Counted from the first letter of the stretch, positions 1 to 6,648 are shown. The stretch is 9,076 bases of DNA from an uncultured Pseudomonadota bacterium (GCA_903890265.1 CAITAM010000211.1:1-9076), one strand, 5' to 3'. Numbers and translations are program-made. Notes: generated from the letters alone by a model not told the origin.

Positions 1-32
1 AGGCGCTCAGGCGCCACGGACGCCACGCGTGA
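1..32 (+). CDS. C-terminal tail of an upstream gene (partial)
   Basis: The frame starting at base 3 reads A-L-R-R-H-G-R-H-A and stops at TGA 30-32. That stop overlaps the GTG start of the following ABC permease in a GTGA arrangement, the usual sign of translational coupling in an operon. Nine residues are too few to identify a family. From the known order of betaine-type ABC operons (ATPase, permease, binding protein) the missing gene is probably another subunit of the same transporter, but this is inference only. The same bases could be plain leader sequence. Confidence 0.4.
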   Translation, partial: ALRRHGRHA

Positions 33-772
33 CGCGCGCCGTGGGCCTCGCTGTTCGGCTCCTCGCGCTGGCGCTCCTGGTTGGCTTCCTGTGCCTGCCG
101 CAGCGGTTCGCGCCGCTGTTCGCGCCATTCACCGAATACGGCGCGCCGCCCATCTACGACCAGGGCAGTCTGCTCGGGCTCGCGCTCGCGCACGTCGGCC
201 TCGTGCTCGTCTCGACCCTGCTGAGTTCGGTCGTCGCGATTGGTCTGGCGATCCTCGTCACCCGCCCGAGTGGCGCCGAGTTCCTGCCGCTGTCGCGCTC
301 GCTCGTCAACATCGGCCAGACGTTCCCGCCGGTCGCGGTGCTCGCCATCGCCGTGCCGCTGGTCGGCTTTGGCCTCCTGCCGACGCTGATCGCGCTGATC
401 GCCTACGGCCTGCTGCCGGTCTTTGAGAACACCGTGAGCGGCCTGCGCGGCTGTCCGCCCGAGGTGCTGGAGGCCGCCGACGGCATGGGACTCGATGCCC
501 GGGCCCGCCTCTGGCAGGTCGAGCTGCCGCTCGCGCTGCCGCTCATCCTCGAAGGGGTGCGGCTGTCGATGGTGGTCAGCGTCGGTACGGCGACCCTCGG
601 TTCGACCGTCGCGGCGAAGGGGCTCGGCGAGGTGATCATCGCCGGGTTATTGTCAAATAACACCGCCTTCATCCTGCAGGGCGGGCTCGTGACCGGGCTC
701 CTCGCGATCCTCCTCTACGACGGCATGGCGGCCCTCGAAAAGACCGTGCTGTTGCGTCTTCATGTCGACTGA
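29..772 (+). CDS. ABC transporter permease, glycine betaine/choline (ProW/OpuBB/YehW) type
   Basis: This is an inner-membrane permease of 247 aa that would pair with an ATPase and a periplasmic binding protein to import a betaine, choline or similar osmolyte. The sequence has five or six hydrophobic segments, the first at residues 8-24 and the last near 215-235. A Q-T-F-P-P-V-A-V-L stretch (97-105) precedes a G-x-G-x-L-P-x-L-I segment, as in OpuB/ProW permeases. A cytoplasmic EAA loop lies at about 148-175 (E-A-A-D-G-M-G-L, ending in L-P-L-A-L-P). The length suits the short single-domain permeases of this family. The GTG start overlaps the TGA of the preceding frame, so it is probably an internal operon gene. 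It ends 72 bp before the desaturase start. Substrate is not readable from the permease alone; the Rieske oxygenase downstream makes a quaternary amine plausible. Near codon 207 there is an unusual run of AT-rich codons (see the 646-661 entry). Confidence 0.88.
   Translation: MTRAVGLAVRLLALALLVGFLCLPQRFAPLFAPFTEYGAPPIYDQGSLLGLALAHVGLVLVSTLLSSVVAIGLAILVTRPSGAEFLPLSRSLVNIGQTFPPVAVLAIAVPLVGFGLLPTLIALIAYGLLPVFENTVSGLRGCPPEVLEAADGMGLDARARLWQVELPLALPLILEGVRLSMVVSVGTATLGSTVAAKGLGEVIIAGLLSNNTAFILQGGLVTGLLAILLYDGMAALEKTVLLRLHVD
646..661. repeat. Inverted repeat with rare AT-rich codons inside the permease gene
   Basis: The bases read GTTATT-GTCA-AATAAC, six-base perfect arms around a four-base centre. 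In the coding frame this region uses TTA, TTG, TCA and AAT in a row, codons scarcely seen elsewhere in this GC-rich window. It may be a buried operator or a translational pause site, or may be chance; nothing in the sequence decides between these. Confidence 0.45.
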
Positions 773-774
773 GT

Positions 775-787
775 CGTTGTAACAACG
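775..787. promoter_or_regulatory. Operator-like palindrome before the desaturase gene
   Basis: CGTTGT-A-ACAACG is a perfect inverted repeat with six-base arms and a single central base, starting three bases after the permease stop codon. It covers the candidate -35 hexamer (TTGTAA, 777-782), so a bound dimeric regulator would block the promoter. No regulator gene is in the window and I do not recognise the motif as a named box. Confidence 0.45.
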
Positions 788-807
788 CCCGATCCCCGGG
801 TTAGACT
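777..807 (+). promoter_or_regulatory. Candidate sigma70 promoter of the desaturase gene
   Basis: TTGTAA (777-782) and TAGACT (802-807) match four of six bases of the -35 and -10 consensus, with 19 bases between them, or 18 if the -10 is read as TTAGAC. The predicted transcript start near 814 leaves about 30 nt before the ATG at 845. The same TAGACT hexamer occurs in front of the acyl-CoA synthetase on the other strand. This promoter would let the desaturase be expressed apart from the ABC operon. Confidence 0.4.
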
Positions 808-844
808 CGTGCAGCGGAACAGGATGCTCTGCTGCCGGAGGCCA

Positions 845-1792
845 ATGAGTTCGACACTGGACAAGCTCGGGACGCGCGCGGGTCGTGCGGCGGTAGCCGT
901 CGAATGGCCGACGCTTCTCCTGCTGTTGCTGACCTTCGCCGCCTGGCTCGCCCTGACCGCGCTGGTCCCGAGAGCGGGGTCGCCCTGGCTCCTGCCGCTG
1001 CTCGCGGTGCTCCTCACGTTCCACAGTTCGCTGCAGCACGAGCTCGTGCACGGCCACCCGACCCGCTGGCGGCAGGTCAACCGGGCGCTCGGCATGGTGC
1101 CGCTGGCGTTCTGGCTGCCGTTCGAGCGCTACCGCCAGACCCACCTCGTGCATCACGTGAACGAGCGACTGACCGACCCGCTCGATGACCCCGAGTCGCG
1201 TTACTACACCCCGGAAACGCTGGCGGCGATGTCACCGGCCGCCCGGTTCATGGCCCGTGCCCAGGCGACTTTCGTCGGCTGGATCGTCATCGGCTCGTTC
1301 TGGCGGGTGGGCCTCTTCCTCGCCAGCGAAGCGCGCGCGGCCTGGCGCGGTGAGCGCGGCCTGCGGGCGATCTGGGCCGAGCACCTGCTGTGGTGCCTGC
1401 CGGTGGCGGCCTGGCTCGTCGCCGTCGGCTTCCCGCTGTGGCTGTACGCGGTGGCCGTGATCGTGCCGTCGAACGGGCTTTTGCTCGTGCGCTCCTACTG
1501 CGAACACCGCGCCACGAGCGCGGTCGATGGCCGCACCGCGATCGTCGAGCACTGCTGGTTCTTCGGGCCGCTGTTCCTCAACAACAACCTGCATGCGCTG
1601 CATCACGAGGACCCGAGCCTGCCGTGGTACCGCTACCACGAGCGCTACCGCGAACGGCGCGAGGCCCTGATCGAGGCCAACGGCGGTCTCGTCTACCGCT
1701 CCTACTTCGAGATCGCCCGCCGGTACTTCGTGCGCCCGCACGACGCGCTGCAGCATCCGTTCGGCCGGGCGCCGCTCAGCCGACGCGCCTGA
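845..1792 (+). CDS. Membrane fatty-acid-desaturase-like di-iron enzyme
   Basis: This is a 315-aa integral membrane protein of the FA_desaturase superfamily, which uses a di-iron centre held by three histidine boxes to desaturate, hydroxylate or ketolate lipids and related hydrophobic compounds. All three boxes are visible: H65-E-L-V-H69-G-H71, H100-L-V-H103-H104 and H250-A-L-H253-H254, with an extra E220-H221-R between the second and third. Hydrophobic segments lie at about 22-42, 48-60, 141-160, 182-207 and 208-216. After box 2 comes N-x-x-L-T-D-P-x-D-D-P-E, a pattern common in the desaturase and carotenoid-oxygenase branch. There is no fused ferredoxin or cytochrome b5 domain, so an external electron donor is needed. 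I chose ATG 845, with GGAGG at 837-841 (short 3-nt spacer). ATG 824 (in frame, 322 aa) and GTG 809 are alternatives, but the candidate promoter would place the transcript start after 809. The true substrate is unknown. It lies 102 bp before the Rieske gene. Confidence 0.85.
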   Translation: MSSTLDKLGTRAGRAAVAVEWPTLLLLLLTFAAWLALTALVPRAGSPWLLPLLAVLLTFHSSLQHELVHGHPTRWRQVNRALGMVPLAFWLPFERYRQTHLVHHVNERLTDPLDDPESRYYTPETLAAMSPAARFMARAQATFVGWIVIGSFWRVGLFLASEARAAWRGERGLRAIWAEHLLWCLPVAAWLVAVGFPLWLYAVAVIVPSNGLLLVRSYCEHRATSAVDGRTAIVEHCWFFGPLFLNNNLHALHHEDPSLPWYRYHERYRERREALIEANGGLVYRSYFEIARRYFVRPHDALQHPFGRAPLSRRA

Positions 1793-1809
1793 GTGACGGG
1801 CGGCGCGCT

Positions 1810-1837
1810 TTGCGTCGCCGGAATCGCTCCGTTATCG
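1810..1837 (+). promoter_or_regulatory. Weak candidate promoter of the Rieske oxygenase gene
   Basis: TTGCGT (1810-1815) and TTATCG (1832-1837) sit 16 bases apart in the 102-bp gap between desaturase and Rieske genes. Both hexamers are poor matches, so this may instead be an internal operon gap. The predicted leader would contain a perfect GCCGGC/GCCGGC hairpin (1849-1854 with 1862-1867, seven-base loop) without a T-run, so it is not a standard terminator. Confidence 0.25.
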
Positions 1838-1894
1838 TGGCTGCGGTCGCCGGCGCTGCCTGCCGGCCTGCCCGCCCATGGCCGGAGTCCGTCG

Positions 1895-3175
1895 ATGCCC
1901 GAGTCCACGCCGCTGTCGTCCGTCGAGGCCCGAGTGGCCGCCCTGATCGGTGCCCGCCGTCCCGGTCACGCGCTCGACCGGGCGTTCTACACCGATCCGT
2001 CGATCTTCGCGCTGGACCTCGAGCGGCTCCTGCTGCGCCGCTGGTTCTGTGCCGGGCACGAGAGCCGCATTCCGGCGCCGGGCGACTATTTCACCGTCAA
2101 CCTCGGGCGCGAGTCCGTGATCGTCGTGCGGGCGGCGGACGGTCGGGTCCGAGCGCTGCTGAACGTCTGCCGCCACCGCGGCTCGCGGCTCTGCGACCAG
2201 AAGAGCGGTCACGTCAGCGGCGGGCGCTTTACCTGTCCCTACCACGCCTGGACCTACGACCTCGACGGCCGGCTGCTCGCCGCACGGCAGATGGCGGCGG
2301 ATTTCGACGCCTCGGCGTCGGGTCTCAGGCGGCTGTCCGTCGAGATTGCCGAGGGACTGATCTTCCTCTGCTTCGCCGATTCGCCGCCGGACTTCTCGCG
2401 CGCGAGGGACGCGCTGCGGCGCTCCGCGGGCGTCCACGGCTGGGGCCGGGCCAAGGTCGCGCACAGCGAGACCTACACCATCCGCGCCAACTGGAAGCTC
2501 GCGGTCGAGAACTACATGGAGTGCTACCACTGCCAGCCGGCGCACCCGGAGTTCGCACGCCGCCACGTGTACTCAAGGCCCCCCGACACGACCGAGGCGC
2601 TGGAGGTGGCGGCCCGCGCCCGCTCGCTCGCGCAGGGAATCGTGATCGAGGACCTGGACGAGTACGGGCCGAACCTCGTGCCGGGCGGCGAGTCGGTCTC
2701 GATCCTGCGCAGCGCGCTGTTCGAGGGCATGCAGACCGCCTCGCCCGACGGCGCGCCGGTGGCGCCGCTGATGGGCGACTTCACGGCCCATGACGGCTCC
2801 TCGACCTATTTCGATATCGGTCCCGTCAGCGATTTCCTGGCCTACGCCGACCACGGCGTCATGTACCGCTTCATTCCGCGCGAGGCCGAGCTCACCGAGA
2901 TGGAGGTCGTCTGGCTGGTCGATGCGAACGCGGTCGAGGGCAGGGACTACGACGTCGAGCGGCTCACCTGGCTCTGGCGGGCGACCAGCATCGAGGACAA
3001 GAAGATCATCGAGATGAACGCCGAGGGCGTTGCCTCGGCGTACTTCGTGCCGGGACCCTACGCGCGCCAGGAGGCGTACGCCGGGCGCTTCGTCGACTGG
3101 TACCTGGCCGAACTCGGCGCGCGCGACACGCCGGTGGGCGGCAGCGGCCGCGCCTGGCGGGTCGCCGGTCGCTGA
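1895..3175 (+). CDS. Rieske non-haem iron oxygenase alpha subunit, quaternary-amine (GbcA/CntA/stachydrine demethylase) type
   Basis: This is a 426-aa cytoplasmic oxygenase of the ring-hydroxylating dioxygenase alpha-subunit family. The N-terminal Rieske [2Fe-2S] domain shows C92-x-H94 and C114-x2-H117. The C-terminal catalytic domain shows N199-W-K followed by E205-N-Y-M-E209-C-Y-H212-C-x3-H217, with D368 (in S-I-E-D-K-K) as the likely third iron ligand. The residue linking the Rieske and iron sites is Glu209, where naphthalene dioxygenase has Asp; Glu there is known for carnitine monooxygenase CntA and the E-C-Y-H-C pattern recurs in betaine demethylases. GbcA-type proteins have about the same length. 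The ATG at 1895 has GGAG at 1884-1887 with a 7-nt spacer, so the open frame back to GTG 1793 is not used. No reductase partner (GbcB or CntB type) is present in the window. The betaine-type permease upstream supports a quaternary-amine substrate, but an aromatic acid cannot be excluded. Confidence 0.88.
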   Translation: MPESTPLSSVEARVAALIGARRPGHALDRAFYTDPSIFALDLERLLLRRWFCAGHESRIPAPGDYFTVNLGRESVIVVRAADGRVRALLNVCRHRGSRLCDQKSGHVSGGRFTCPYHAWTYDLDGRLLAARQMAADFDASASGLRRLSVEIAEGLIFLCFADSPPDFSRARDALRRSAGVHGWGRAKVAHSETYTIRANWKLAVENYMECYHCQPAHPEFARRHVYSRPPDTTEALEVAARARSLAQGIVIEDLDEYGPNLVPGGESVSILRSALFEGMQTASPDGAPVAPLMGDFTAHDGSSTYFDIGPVSDFLAYADHGVMYRFIPREAELTEMEVVWLVDANAVEGRDYDVERLTWLWRATSIEDKKIIEMNAEGVASAYFVPGPYARQEAYAGRFVDWYLAELGARDTPVGGSGRAWRVAGR

Positions 3176-3225
3176 TCCCGTCCGCGCCTGCCGCCGCGAC
3201 GGGCGGGGCGGGCGCCGCAATGGCG

Positions 3226-3231
3226 TATGAT
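3226..3231 (+). promoter_or_regulatory. Candidate -10 element (TATGAT) of the spinster-like MFS gene
   Basis: TATGAT matches five of six bases of the -10 consensus and is an AT-rich spot in a very GC-rich 96-bp gap. No convincing -35 is visible about 17 bases upstream. It would start transcription near 3238 and give a leader of about 34 nt to the GTG at 3272. The ATG at 3227, an apparent start codon, is part of this hexamer and would then not be transcribed. Confidence 0.4.
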
Positions 3232-3271
3232 CGCCGCCCTCGGCCGCGCACGCGGCGCGGCGGGGATCGCG

Positions 3272-4591
3272 GTGGAGAAGGCAGCAGGCGACGCTTCGGG
3301 CGCGGGTTACCGGCGCTGGGTGCTGACGGTGCTCGTCATCGTCTACGGCTTTAATTTCATCGACCGCCAGATCATCGGCATGCTGGCCGTGCCGATCAAG
3401 CGCGACCTCAACCTCAGCGACGGCCAGCTCGGCCTGATGGGCGGGCTCGCCTTTGCGCTCCTGTACACGCTGCTGGCCGTGCCGGTGGCGCGCTACGCCG
3501 ACCGTGGCCGGCGGGTGCGCGTGCTTGGCGCGTCACTCGCGCTCTGGAGCCTGATGACCGCGCTGTGCGGTTCGGCGCTGTCGTTTACCCAGCTCTTCCT
3601 CGGCCGCGTCGGCGTCGGGGTGGGCGAGGCGGGTGGCGTGGCGCCTGCGCATTCGCTGATCAGCGACTACTTCCCGGCCGGCGAGCGGGCCCGCGCGCTC
3701 GGCATCTACGCCCTCGCGGTGCCGCTTGGCAGCGCGCTCGGCATCGTGGCCGGCGGGTACCTGGCGAGCGTCGCCGACTGGCGTTTCGCGTTTCGCGTGG
3801 TCGGCATCGCCGGGCTCCTCTTTGCGCCCGTCGTCGGCTGGTCGCTGCGCGAGCCCGTCGCCCGCGCGACACCCGCGGCCACCGTCGGGCTTCGGGAAGC
3901 GGTGGGCCTGCTCGTCGGCAACGTCAGTTTTGTCGCGCTCGCGCTTGGCGCGGGGATCGGCTCGATCGCGGGCTACGGCGTGCTCTTCTGGCTGCCGTCG
4001 TTCTACGTGCGCACGTTCGGGCTCACGCTCTGGCACGCCTCGCTCGGCTTTGCCGCGGTGCTGGCCGTGGGCGGCGTGGTCGGCATCGTGCTCGGCGGGC
4101 GGCTCGGCGACCGGCTCGGGGCGGCGGCACCCGGGCGCTACGCGCTGGTCGCGGCGGCAGGCTTTGCCGGCGCGGCACCGCTCTTTGCGCTCGCGCTGCT
4201 CGCGCCGAACGCGACGCTGTCGCTCGCGCTCCTCGTGCTGCCGCTCGCCTTTGCGCTCGGCTGGCTCGGTCCCGCGTACGCCGCCGTGCAGCGCCTCGCG
4301 GGGGAGGGCCTGCGCGCCACGGCGGCGGCCGTCTTCCTCTTTGTCGTCAACCTCATCGGACTCGGCGTCGGGGCGCCGCTGATCGGCCTGTTGTCCGATC
4401 GTTTTGCGCCCTTGGCCGGTACCGCGGCGCTGCGCAACGCGCTGCTCGTCGCGCTCCTGACCTACCCGGTCGGTGCGCTGTTCTTTGCCTTCGCCGCCAC
4501 ACGCCTCGGCGCGGACAGCCGGCGCGTGGCCGAGGAGGCGCTGCGGCGGGCGCGGCCACACGCGCCGGCCGGGGCGGGGCCGCGGCCGTGA
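3272..4591 (+). CDS. MFS transporter, spinster-like (Spns) subfamily
   Basis: This is a 439-aa inner-membrane transporter of the major facilitator superfamily with about 12 hydrophobic segments. TM1 contains Y-G-F-N-F-I-D31-R32-Q, followed by the L-S-D-G-Q-L-G-L and A-F-A-L-L-Y-T pattern typical of bacterial spinster-like carriers. The family motif A between TM2 and TM3 is A-R-Y-A-D-R-G-R-R (73-81). TM4 carries G-R112-V-G-V-G-V-G-E119-A. A second-half G-G-R-L-G-D-R-L repeat of motif A is also visible. Substrate is unknown; relatives are variously linked to lipids, organic acids and aromatic catabolism. I prefer GTG 3272, which has GGGGA (3262-3266) five bases upstream, over ATG 3227, which falls in the candidate -10; with ATG the protein would be 454 aa. 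Its TGA overlaps the GTG of the VOC gene by 4 bp, so the two are probably co-translated. Confidence 0.85.
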   Translation: MEKAAGDASGAGYRRWVLTVLVIVYGFNFIDRQIIGMLAVPIKRDLNLSDGQLGLMGGLAFALLYTLLAVPVARYADRGRRVRVLGASLALWSLMTALCGSALSFTQLFLGRVGVGVGEAGGVAPAHSLISDYFPAGERARALGIYALAVPLGSALGIVAGGYLASVADWRFAFRVVGIAGLLFAPVVGWSLREPVARATPAATVGLREAVGLLVGNVSFVALALGAGIGSIAGYGVLFWLPSFYVRTFGLTLWHASLGFAAVLAVGGVVGIVLGGRLGDRLGAAAPGRYALVAAAGFAGAAPLFALALLAPNATLSLALLVLPLAFALGWLGPAYAAVQRLAGEGLRATAAAVFLFVVNLIGLGVGAPLIGLLSDRFAPLAGTAALRNALLVALLTYPVGALFFAFAATRLGADSRRVAEEALRRARPHAPAGAGPRP

Positions 4592-4989
4592 GCGCGCCGG
4601 TCGGCGCGCTGACGCTCGGGCAGGTGGCGCGCAGCGTGGCCAACCTCGAGGCCTCGCTCGCCTGGTACCGCGATTGCCTCGACCTGCCGCTCCTCTACCG
4701 GTTCAGCACGCTGGCCTTCCTCGGCCTCGGCCCGACCCGCCTCCTGCTGACCGAGAAGCAGCCGGTCGAGGCGGAATCCATCCTGTACTTTGCCGTGCCC
4801 GATCTCGCGGCGCGCCAGGCGCTGCTCGAGGCGCGGGGCGTCGTGTTTCGCGGCGTTGCGCAGCGCGTCTACACCCATGCCGACGGCGCGCAGGAGTGGA
4901 TGAGCTTCTTCGACGACCCGGACGGGCGGCCGCTCGCGCTCGTCGAGCAGCGCGCACCGGCTGCGCCTCAGGTGCCCGGCAGGCGGTAA
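4588..4989 (+). CDS. VOC (glyoxalase/bleomycin resistance/dioxygenase fold) family protein
   Basis: This is a small soluble protein of 133 aa with the beta-alpha-beta-beta-beta repeat pattern of a vicinal oxygen chelate domain. The first half reads L-G-Q12-V-A-R-S-V-x-N-L-E-x-S-L-A-W-Y, the standard opening. The second half ends F-F-D-D-P-D-G-R-P-L-A-L-V-E120, the standard close. Q12, E56 and E120 are possible metal ligands; the position of the usual third ligand appears to be Y67, so metal binding is uncertain. Such proteins may be lyases, isomerases, epimerases or binding proteins, and the sequence does not say which. The GTG start overlaps the stop of the MFS gene (GTGA), and no strong Shine-Dalgarno is seen, which fits coupled translation. 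Its 3' end overlaps the convergent acyl-CoA synthetase gene by 22 bp. Confidence 0.82.
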   Translation: MSAPVGALTLGQVARSVANLEASLAWYRDCLDLPLLYRFSTLAFLGLGPTRLLLTEKQPVEAESILYFAVPDLAARQALLEARGVVFRGVAQRVYTHADGAQEWMSFFDDPDGRPLALVEQRAPAAPQVPGRR

Positions 4990-6608
4990 TCGCGAAACTG
5001 CTCGCGCAGCTTCATCTTCTGCAGCTTGCCGGTCGCGGTGTGTGGCAGCTCCGCGACGAACTCGATCGCGTCCGGCAGCCACCACTTGGCCACGCGGCCG
5101 GTGAGGTAGCTCGTCAGTGCCTCGGCGGTGAGTGCAGCACCGGGCTTTGCCACCACCACGAGCAGCGGCCGCTCCTGCCAGGTCGGGTGGTGCACGCCGA
5201 TCGCGGCCGCCTCCGCGACCCCCGGGTGGCCGAGTGCCGCGTTCTCGAGATCGATCGAGGAGATCCACTCGCCGCCCGACTTGATGACGTCCTTCGCCCG
5301 GTCGGTGATGTACAGGTAGCCGTTGTCGCTGATGGTCGCGATGTCGCCGGTGTCGAAGAACCCGTCGGCGTCCAGGATGGGACCGGCGTCGCTGCCAAAG
5401 TAGGCCGCTGCCACCCAGTGCCCGCGGATCAGCAGGTGACCCGGCGAGGCGCCGTCGCGCGGCAGCACGCGGCCGTCGTCGGCCGTGATGCGAAACTCGA
5501 CGCCGTACGGTGGCCGGCCCTGGCTTGCCTGCAGGGCGACCCGGGCCTCGAGGTCCGCGCCGTCGTGCTCGGCGCGCGGGGTGCAGGTGGTGCCGAGCGG
5601 GGAGGTTTCCGTCATGCCCCAGGCGTGCAGCACCCGCGCACCGAAGACCCGCTCGAACTCGAGCACGAGGGCGGGCGGCGCGGCCGAGCCGCCAACCAGC
5701 ACGCGCCGCAGCCTGAGCTCGTCGCGCGGCTTGAGGCCCTCGCGCGCGACGTAAGCCATGAGCCCGAGCCAGACGGTCGGCACGCCAAGCGTCAGCGTGA
5801 CCGCTTCGGCGCGCAGCAGGGAATAGAGGCTTGCGCCGTCGAGGTGCGCGCCGGGCAGCACGAGCTTGGCGCCGGTCATGGCCGCCGTGTACGGCGTGCC
5901 CCAGCCGTTGACGTGGAACATCGGCGTGCAGACGAGGATCGATTCCAGCGCCGAGACGCCCATGCCATCGACCATGCCGCAGGACATGGCATGCAGCAGC
6001 GTCGAGCGGTGGCTGTAGAGCACGCCCTTCGGGTGGCCGGTGGTGCCGGACGTGTAGCAGAGCGACGAGGCCGCGGTCTCGTCGAGCGCCGGCCAGTCGA
6101 TGGACGGGGACTCCGGCGCGAGCAGATCCTCGTACGCCACGAGGTTCGGGATCGGCGCGTCGGGCAGGTCCTCGCGCGCGCAGAGCGCGACGTAGGTGTG
6201 CACGTGCGTGAGGCGTGTGGCGAGGCTCGCCACGAGCGGCGCGAAGGTCACGTCGAAGAACAGCACGCGGTCCTCGGCGTGCGTCAGCATGTACTCGATC
6301 TGCTCGGGGAAGAGCCGCGGATTGGCGGTGTGCAGGACGATGCCGGCACCGGACACGCCGAAGAAGAGCTCGAGGTGCCGGTAGCCGTTCCACGCGAGGG
6401 TCGCGACGCGCTCGCCAGGCTCGACCCCGAGGCGGCGCAGCGCGTGCGCGACCCGGGCGGCCCGCTCGGCAATACCCGCCCAGGTCGTTCGATGGATCGG
6501 ACCCTCCACCGTGCGCGAGACGATCTCGACCTTGCCGTGCTCGCGCGCGGCGTGCGTCAGCAGCCCCGAGATCAGGAGCGGGTGGTGCTGCATCAGTCCC
6601 TGCATCAT
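4968..6608 (-). CDS. AMP-forming acyl-CoA synthetase, AlkK/DmdB type
   Basis: This is a 546-aa enzyme of the ANL superfamily that activates a carboxylic acid with ATP and CoA to an acyl-CoA. The motifs are in order and intact: P-loop Y-T-S-G-T-T-G-H-P-K-G (185-195), P-M-F-H-V-N-G-W-G (229-237), W-G-M-T-E-T-S-P (330-337), F-F-D-T-G-D (417-422), Y-I-T-D-R-A-K-D-V-I-K-S-G-G-E-W (433-448) and catalytic Lys528 in T-A-T-G-K. The opening (M-Q-G-L-M then P-L-L-I-S) and the N-P-R-L-F-P-E-Q segment are typical of medium-chain fatty acid and methylmercaptopropionate ligases. The exact acid is not readable. The start at 6608 has AAGGA (6620-6616) seven bases upstream; TTG at 6623 has no properly spaced site. 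It is transcribed divergently from the MHS transporter and runs tail-to-tail into the VOC gene. Confidence 0.92.
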   Translation of the reverse strand: MMQGLMQHHPLLISGLLTHAAREHGKVEIVSRTVEGPIHRTTWAGIAERAARVAHALRRLGVEPGERVATLAWNGYRHLELFFGVSGAGIVLHTANPRLFPEQIEYMLTHAEDRVLFFDVTFAPLVASLATRLTHVHTYVALCAREDLPDAPIPNLVAYEDLLAPESPSIDWPALDETAASSLCYTSGTTGHPKGVLYSHRSTLLHAMSCGMVDGMGVSALESILVCTPMFHVNGWGTPYTAAMTGAKLVLPGAHLDGASLYSLLRAEAVTLTLGVPTVWLGLMAYVAREGLKPRDELRLRRVLVGGSAAPPALVLEFERVFGARVLHAWGMTETSPLGTTCTPRAEHDGADLEARVALQASQGRPPYGVEFRITADDGRVLPRDGASPGHLLIRGHWVAAAYFGSDAGPILDADGFFDTGDIATISDNGYLYITDRAKDVIKSGGEWISSIDLENAALGHPGVAEAAAIGVHHPTWQERPLLVVVAKPGAALTAEALTSYLTGRVAKWWLPDAIEFVAELPHTATGKLQKMKLREQFRDYRLPGT

Positions 6609-6642
6609 CGGCGGATCCTTCAAGTTCCTCGTGCGCGATTGC

Positions 6643-6648
6643 AGTCTA
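6643..6648 (-). promoter_or_regulatory. Candidate -10 (TAGACT) of the acyl-CoA synthetase gene
   Basis: On the minus strand the bases read TAGACT, identical to the -10 proposed for the desaturase. The expected transcript start near 6636 gives a leader of about 28 nt to the ATG at 6608. The -35 position (about 6671-6666, TAGGCG) is a poor match. The rest of the 175-bp divergent gap is GC-rich and shows no further gene. Confidence 0.4.

Noticed and set aside
1793..1894. N-terminal extension of the Rieske protein from GTG 1793
   Set aside because: It would add 34 non-conserved residues; ATG 1895 has a well-spaced GGAG and fits the family's usual start and length.
3177..3203. CCCGTC/GACGGG hairpin after the Rieske stop as a terminator
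   Set aside because: The six-base stem has a 15-base loop and no T-run follows; in DNA this GC-rich such pairs arise by chance.
4462..6393. Minus-strand 643-codon frame overlapping the acyl-CoA synthetase in another frame
   Set aside because: Shadow of the true frame, low-complexity Arg-rich product, crosses the VOC gene.
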